Origin: JACDBD01 sp050743385
Lineage (GTDB): Bacteria > Actinomycetota > Acidimicrobiia > IMCC26256 > JACDBD01
Length of the DNA stretch: 16,816 nt
Assembly: GCA_050743385.1 (NCBI GenBank)
Contig: JBOGFJ010000246.1
Span: 1 to 16,816, forward strand
Reading direction: 5' to 3'
The notes beneath the pieces are model-generated. The model was given only the letters and a program-made list of their open reading frames with translations, ran no database searches and was not told the origin of the DNA. Below, piece after piece: positions 13,510-16,816 of this stretch (positions are counted from its first letter, which is position 1; the number at the start of each line of letters is the position of its first letter). A program made the translations under genes and the position numbers.

Positions 13510-14286
13510 ATGGGACGACTCGACCACAAGGTGGCGCTCATCACCGGCGCCGCAAGCGGCCTCGGCCGGGTCGCGGCCGAGCTCTTCGCCGCCGAGGGCG
13601 CCCGGGTCGTCGTTGCCGACGTCGTCGACGACGTGGGCGTGGCCGCCGTCGACACCATCAAGGATGCCGGGGGCGAGGCTGCGTTCGTGCGCGTCGATGT
13701 GTCCGACGACGCGCAGGTCGCGGCCATGGTGGGCTTCGCCGTCGACACTTTCGGACGCCTCGACGTGCTCTACAACAACGCCGGCATCCTCCCGCCCGAC
13801 GACGCCGGCACGCTCGACACACCCGAGCGCACGTGGGAGCAGGTGATGGCCGTCAACCTCAAGGGCGTGTGGCTGGGATGCAGGCACGGTATCCCGGCAC
13901 TGCTCGAGTCGGGTGGCGGGAGCATCATCAACGTCTCGTCGCTCGTCGCGCTCATGGGTTCGGCGACACCCCAGATCGCCTATACCGCGAGCAAGGGCGG
14001 GGTGCTGGCGATGACGCGCGAGCTGGCGGTCGAATACGCCCGGCGCGGGATCCGTGCCAACGCGTTGTGTCCGGGGCCGATCGACACGCCGCTCATGGCG
14101 CAGCTCATGTCCGACCCGGCGTGGGCAGCGCGCCGCCTGGTGCACATCCCGATGGGTCGGCCGGGCCAGCCGAGCGAGATCGCCCGCGCCGCGCTGTTCC
14201 TGGCGTCGGACGACTCGTCGTTCATGACCGGAGCCTCGCTCGTGGTCGACGGCGGCATCACCGCCGCCTACGTCACGCCCGAATAG
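13510..14286 (+). CDS. Short-chain dehydrogenase/reductase (classical SDR)
   Basis: 258 residues, the normal size of a classical SDR. Cofactor motif TGAASGLG (12-19), Asp37 after the second strand (VVVADV, favouring NAD over NADP), NNAG (89-92), catalytic Ser143/144 in NVSSLVAL, and Tyr158-x3-Lys162 (YTASK) are all intact. PGPIDTP (188-194) and FMTGASLVVDGG complete the fold. It oxidises or reduces an alcohol/carbonyl; the substrate is unknown. The frame is open back to 13387, but those codons run through the inverted repeat. ATG 13510 has GGAG at 13503-13506 and a standard N-terminus (MGRLDHKVALITG). Only 12 nt separate it from the amide-ligase gene, so they are almost certainly one operon. 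Confidence 0.93.
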   Translation: MGRLDHKVALITGAASGLGRVAAELFAAEGARVVVADVVDDVGVAAVDTIKDAGGEAAFVRVDVSDDAQVAAMVGFAVDTFGRLDVLYNNAGILPPDDAGTLDTPERTWEQVMAVNLKGVWLGCRHGIPALLESGGGSIINVSSLVALMGSATPQIAYTASKGGVLAMTRELAVEYARRGIRANALCPGPIDTPLMAQLMSDPAWAARRLVHIPMGRPGQPSEIARAALFLASDDSSFMTGASLVVDGGITAAYVTPE

Positions 14287-14298
14287 GAGAATGACCGC

Positions 14299-15663
14299 AT
14301 GACGCTCGACCGGAACGAGTTCGAGGCCGAGATCCGCGTCGGCAGCATCGACACGGTTCTGGTCGTGTTCCCCGATCTCCAGGGCCGGCTCATGGGAAAG
14401 CGCGTCACCGGGCATTTCTTCCTCGACCAGGTGCTCGGCGAGGGCATCGAGGCGTGCAACTACCTGCTTGCGCTCGACGTCGACATGGAGCCGCTCCCCG
14501 GGTATCGCTTCGCCAACTGGGAGCAGGGTTACGGCGACGTGAAGGCCCGGCCCGATCTCGCCACCTTGCGGCGCGTGCCCTGGCTCGAGCAGACCGCGCT
14601 CGTCGTGTGCGACGTCGTCGACCCCGAGAGCGGCGCGCCGGTGGAGGTGTCGCCTCGGCGCATCCTCCAGCGCCAGGTGGAACGGGCGGCCGCGCTCGGG
14701 TACTCGGTCAAATGCGGCTCGGAGCTCGAGTTCAACCTGTTCCGGGAGTCGTACGACGAGGCCGCCGTCCGCGGCTACGCCGACCTCACGCCGCACTCGG
14801 CCGTGATCGAGGACTACCACATCCTCCAGACGACCCGGGACGAGTACCTCATCCGCCAGATCCGCAACGGCATGGACGGCGCGGGTGTGCCCGTCGAGTT
14901 CTCCAAGGGGGAGGCCGGCCGGGGCCAGCACGAGATCAACCTGCGCTACGCCGACCCGGTCGAGATGGCCGACCGCCACACGATCTACAAGAACGGTGCC
15001 AAGGAGATCGCGGCGCTCAACGGCAGGTCGATCACGTTCATGGCGAAGTACTCGATGGACGAGACCGGCAACTCGTGTCATCTCCACTCGAGCCTGTGGA
15101 ACACCGACGGGACGCGCCCGCTCGACCACGACGACGCCGCGCCCGATCATCTCTCCGAGCCCTTCCGCCGGTACCTCGGCGGGCTCCTCGCCACCGCACG
15201 CGAGCTCTCGTATCTGTTCGCGCCCTACGTCAACTCGTACAAGCGTTACCAACCCGACTCGTGGGCGCCGACCGCGGTCGTGTGGGGTCACGACAACCGC
15301 ACGTGCGGCCTGCGCGTCGTCGGGCACGGACCGTCGCTGCGGGTCGAGTCGCGCCTCCCGGGCGGCGACTGCAACGCGTACCTCGCGTTCGCAGCCACGA
15401 TCGCCGGCGGTCTGCACGGTATCGAGCACGGCCTCGAGGCGCCGCCCGCCTTTCGGGGCAACGCCTACGAAGCCGACCGCGTCGCGCGGGTGCCGACGAC
15501 CCTGGTCGAGGCGATCGAAGCCCTCGAAGCCAGCGAGGTGGCGGCCAAGGCGTTCGGTGAGGACGTGCACTTCCACCTCTTGAACACGGCCAAGCAGGAG
15601 TGGGCCTCGTTCAACCTCGTAGTCACGGACTGGGAGCGGCGCCGGAACTTCGAGCAGCTGTGA
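14299..15663 (+). CDS. Glutamine-synthetase-family gamma-glutamyl amine ligase (PuuA/GlnA3-4-like)
   Basis: 454 residues. The GS catalytic domain is complete: SELEFNLF (141-148, metal ligands Glu142 and Glu144), GRGQHEINL (208-216, Glu212), HLHSSLW (261-267), NSYKRY (312-317) and RVESRLPGGDCNAYLA (348-363). The N-terminal beta-grasp domain has VVFPDLQGRLMGKRV. The family couples glutamate to ammonia or to amines with ATP. The non-GlnA style of the active site, and the PuuD-like neighbour, point to a gamma-glutamyl-(poly)amine or -ethanolamine synthetase rather than housekeeping glutamine synthetase; no GlnA adenylylation tyrosine motif was recognised. ATG 14299 follows AGGAGA at 14285-14290. 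The next gene starts inside its stop (GTGA overlap). Confidence 0.9.
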   Translation: MTLDRNEFEAEIRVGSIDTVLVVFPDLQGRLMGKRVTGHFFLDQVLGEGIEACNYLLALDVDMEPLPGYRFANWEQGYGDVKARPDLATLRRVPWLEQTALVVCDVVDPESGAPVEVSPRRILQRQVERAAALGYSVKCGSELEFNLFRESYDEAAVRGYADLTPHSAVIEDYHILQTTRDEYLIRQIRNGMDGAGVPVEFSKGEAGRGQHEINLRYADPVEMADRHTIYKNGAKEIAALNGRSITFMAKYSMDETGNSCHLHSSLWNTDGTRPLDHDDAAPDHLSEPFRRYLGGLLATARELSYLFAPYVNSYKRYQPDSWAPTAVVWGHDNRTCGLRVVGHGPSLRVESRLPGGDCNAYLAFAATIAGGLHGIEHGLEAPPAFRGNAYEADRVARVPTTLVEAIEALEASEVAAKAFGEDVHFHLLNTAKQEWASFNLVVTDWERRRNFEQL

Positions 15664-16382
15664 GCCGGCCGCTGGTGGCCGTACCCGCCTACCCGATCGC
15701 CCCGGGCCGGGTGAAGGGCTGGGAGCACGCGGCGGTGGCGGCGCCGACCCGGTACGTCGAGGCGCTGCACCGGGCCGGCGCGCGCGAGGCGCTGCTCATG
15801 CCCGTTGTGTTCGGCGACGACGGCGAGGCCGACGAACTGCTGGAACGGTTCGACGCCCTGCTCCTGCTCGGCGGCGGTGACCTCGACCCGTCACGCTACG
15901 ACCAGGAGCGCCACACCAAGGTGTACGGCGTCGTACCGGAGCGAGACGCGTTCGAGATCACCGTGGCGCGCGCCGCGGTCGAGCGCCGGATGCCGCTGCT
16001 CGCGATCTGCCGCGGTCACCAGGTGCTGAACGTGGCGCTTGGCGGGACGCTCCGACAGCACATCCCTGTCGACGGCCACGGCACGCCCGGCGTTCCGGGA
16101 GGGTCGACCATCCATGCGGTACGGATCGAGCCCGGGTCGCGGCTCGCGGGCGCCACCGGTGTCGAGCGCGCCGAGGTGTGCTCCCACCATCATCAGGCGG
16201 TCGATGCCATCGGCGACACCCTGCGCGCCGTCGCGTGGGCCGACGACGGCGTCATCGAGGGCATCGAGCTCGACGACGACGCCTGGGTGGTCGGAGTGCA
16301 ATGGCATCCCGAAGACACCGCCGGCACCGACCCGACCCAGCAGCGCCTGTTCGACGTCTTCGTCGAGAAGGCGCGCTCGTAG
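15660..16382 (+). CDS. Class I glutamine amidotransferase-like gamma-glutamyl hydrolase (PuuD-like)
   Basis: 240 residues. The early GGGDLDPSRY (71-80), nucleophile Cys117 in AICRGHQVLN, and the His216/Glu218 pair in VQWHPE complete the class I GATase triad. SHHHQAVD (175-182) is typical of the C26/PuuD group. PuuD removes glutamate from gamma-glutamyl-GABA, the last step of glutamylated polyamine breakdown, and the pairing with a GS-family ligase supports that role; the exact amine is inference. The preferred start is GTG 15660, which overlaps the ligase stop by 4 nt and yields MSRPLVAVPAY, the usual family beginning. The longer open frame to 15600 lies inside the ligase gene. It is convergent with the downstream dehydrogenase, with only 5 nt between stops. 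Confidence 0.92.
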   Translation: MSRPLVAVPAYPIAPGRVKGWEHAAVAAPTRYVEALHRAGAREALLMPVVFGDDGEADELLERFDALLLLGGGDLDPSRYDQERHTKVYGVVPERDAFEITVARAAVERRMPLLAICRGHQVLNVALGGTLRQHIPVDGHGTPGVPGGSTIHAVRIEPGSRLAGATGVERAEVCSHHHQAVDAIGDTLRAVAWADDGVIEGIELDDDAWVVGVQWHPEDTAGTDPTQQRLFDVFVEKARS

Positions 16383-16387
16383 ACGGG

Positions 16388-16816
16388 TCAGGGCGTGAGC
16401 ACCGCATGCACCGGCGGCGAGTCGCCTTCGCCCGCCATCGTGCGGATCAGATCCTCGGCACCGTCGAGACCGGCCACGCGTCGCGGGAGCTCCGCGAACG
16501 GGTAGCGACCCGATTCGAGCAGCTCGAACGCGGCGCGGTAGGCGTCCGCATCGACTCCCAGCGCGCCGATGACCCGCAGCTCCTTGCCCACGATGACGTC
16601 GGGGCCGAAGCCGGGCGCTTCCGCGACACCGCGAGTTCCGGCGACGACGACCGTCGCTCCGGGTCGCGCGAGCGCGAGGGCCTGAGCGAACGCGGCCGGC
16701 GCTTTCGCGGTCACGTCGACGACGACATCGGCGAGCCCTCCGGTGGCGTCACGGAGGGCGCGTACCGGATCGAGTGCTTCGACGTCGACGGTCAGATCGG
16801 CGCCGAAGGTCGCTGC
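16388..16816 (-). CDS. Zinc-type (MDR) alcohol dehydrogenase, C-terminal part (runs off window)
   Basis: The last 142 residues of a medium-chain dehydrogenase/reductase are present, open to the window edge. Visible are the end of the Rossmann domain (FGADLTVDVE, GLADVVVDVTA, LARPGATVVVAGT) and the C-terminal catalytic segment (KELRVIGALGVDADAYRAAFELL, then LLESGRYPF). The N-terminal zinc-binding half and the GxGxxG would lie beyond 16816. The family oxidises alcohols or threonine-like substrates with NAD(P). An internal GTG at 16714 is not the start, since the family similarity continues without a break before it. Any link to the neighbouring amine cluster is speculative, as it is transcribed toward it. 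Confidence 0.82.
   Translation of the reverse strand, partial: AATFGADLTVDVEALDPVRALRDATGGLADVVVDVTAKAPAAFAQALALARPGATVVVAGTRGVAEAPGFGPDVIVGKELRVIGALGVDADAYRAAFELLESGRYPFAELPRRVAGLDGAEDLIRTMAGEGDSPPVHAVLTP

Noticed and set aside
12997..15576. An 859-codon open frame on the minus strand opposite the SDR and ligase genes
   Set aside because: It is antisense to clearly recognised genes and shows no family motifs; typical high-GC artefact.

Overview
The window is very GC-rich DNA, densely coding, with frequent GTG starts, many 4-nt gene overlaps, and proteins rich in Ala, Asp, Arg and Val. Together with the gene types (heteromeric FadE-like acyl-CoA dehydrogenases, CaiC-like ligase, amidohydrolase-2 enzymes, a TAP-type secreted hydrolase), this suggests a free-living actinobacterium, plausibly Acidimicrobiia or a relative. 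That placement is inference. I see no tRNA, rRNA, CRISPR array, phage gene or transposase.

Layout. (1) 1-121, minus: the N-terminus of an amidohydrolase, divergent from a two-gene plus-strand unit (222-1354) of a small coiled-coil protein and a SAM methyltransferase. (2) 1363-3272, minus: a damaged zone. A scar joins the start of a LolD-like ABC ATPase to the last codons of an FtsX-like permease, and next to it lies an acyl-CoA ligase interrupted by an in-frame amber codon. (3) 3335-5200, plus: a KimA/YdaO-like potassium transporter. (4) 5197-11712, minus: a compact five-gene unit read in the order amidohydrolase, acyl-CoA dehydrogenase alpha, acyl-CoA dehydrogenase beta, carboxyltransferase, MFS exporter. 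It sits behind a well-formed sigma-70-like promoter with a palindromic operator just downstream of the -10. (5) 11798-13300, minus: a secreted lipoprotein alpha/beta hydrolase, probably read from a leaderless mRNA. (6) 13510-16382, plus: SDR, glutamine-synthetase-like amide ligase and a PuuD-like gamma-glutamyl hydrolase, probably for gamma-glutamylated amine catabolism. (7) 16388-16816, minus: the C-terminal part of a zinc-type (MDR) alcohol dehydrogenase.

How the genes work together. The 5.2-11.7 kb operon looks like a dedicated acyl-CoA degradation module of unknown substrate: hydrolysis, alpha,beta-dehydrogenation by a two-subunit dehydrogenase, carboxylation or acyl transfer, and transport. 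The truncated ligase at 1.8-3.3 kb carries a similar TGAC/GTCA palindrome over its start, so it may once have belonged to the same regulon as the activating enzyme. The 13.5-16.4 kb cluster pairs an amine-glutamylating ligase with the enzyme that removes glutamate at the end of the Puu-type pathway.

The least explained structure is a pair of inverted repeats (8397-8443 and 13437-13483). They share nearly the same arms, the same 25-nt spacing and the same purine-rich tail, one inside the catabolic operon and one in front of the SDR/ligase cluster.
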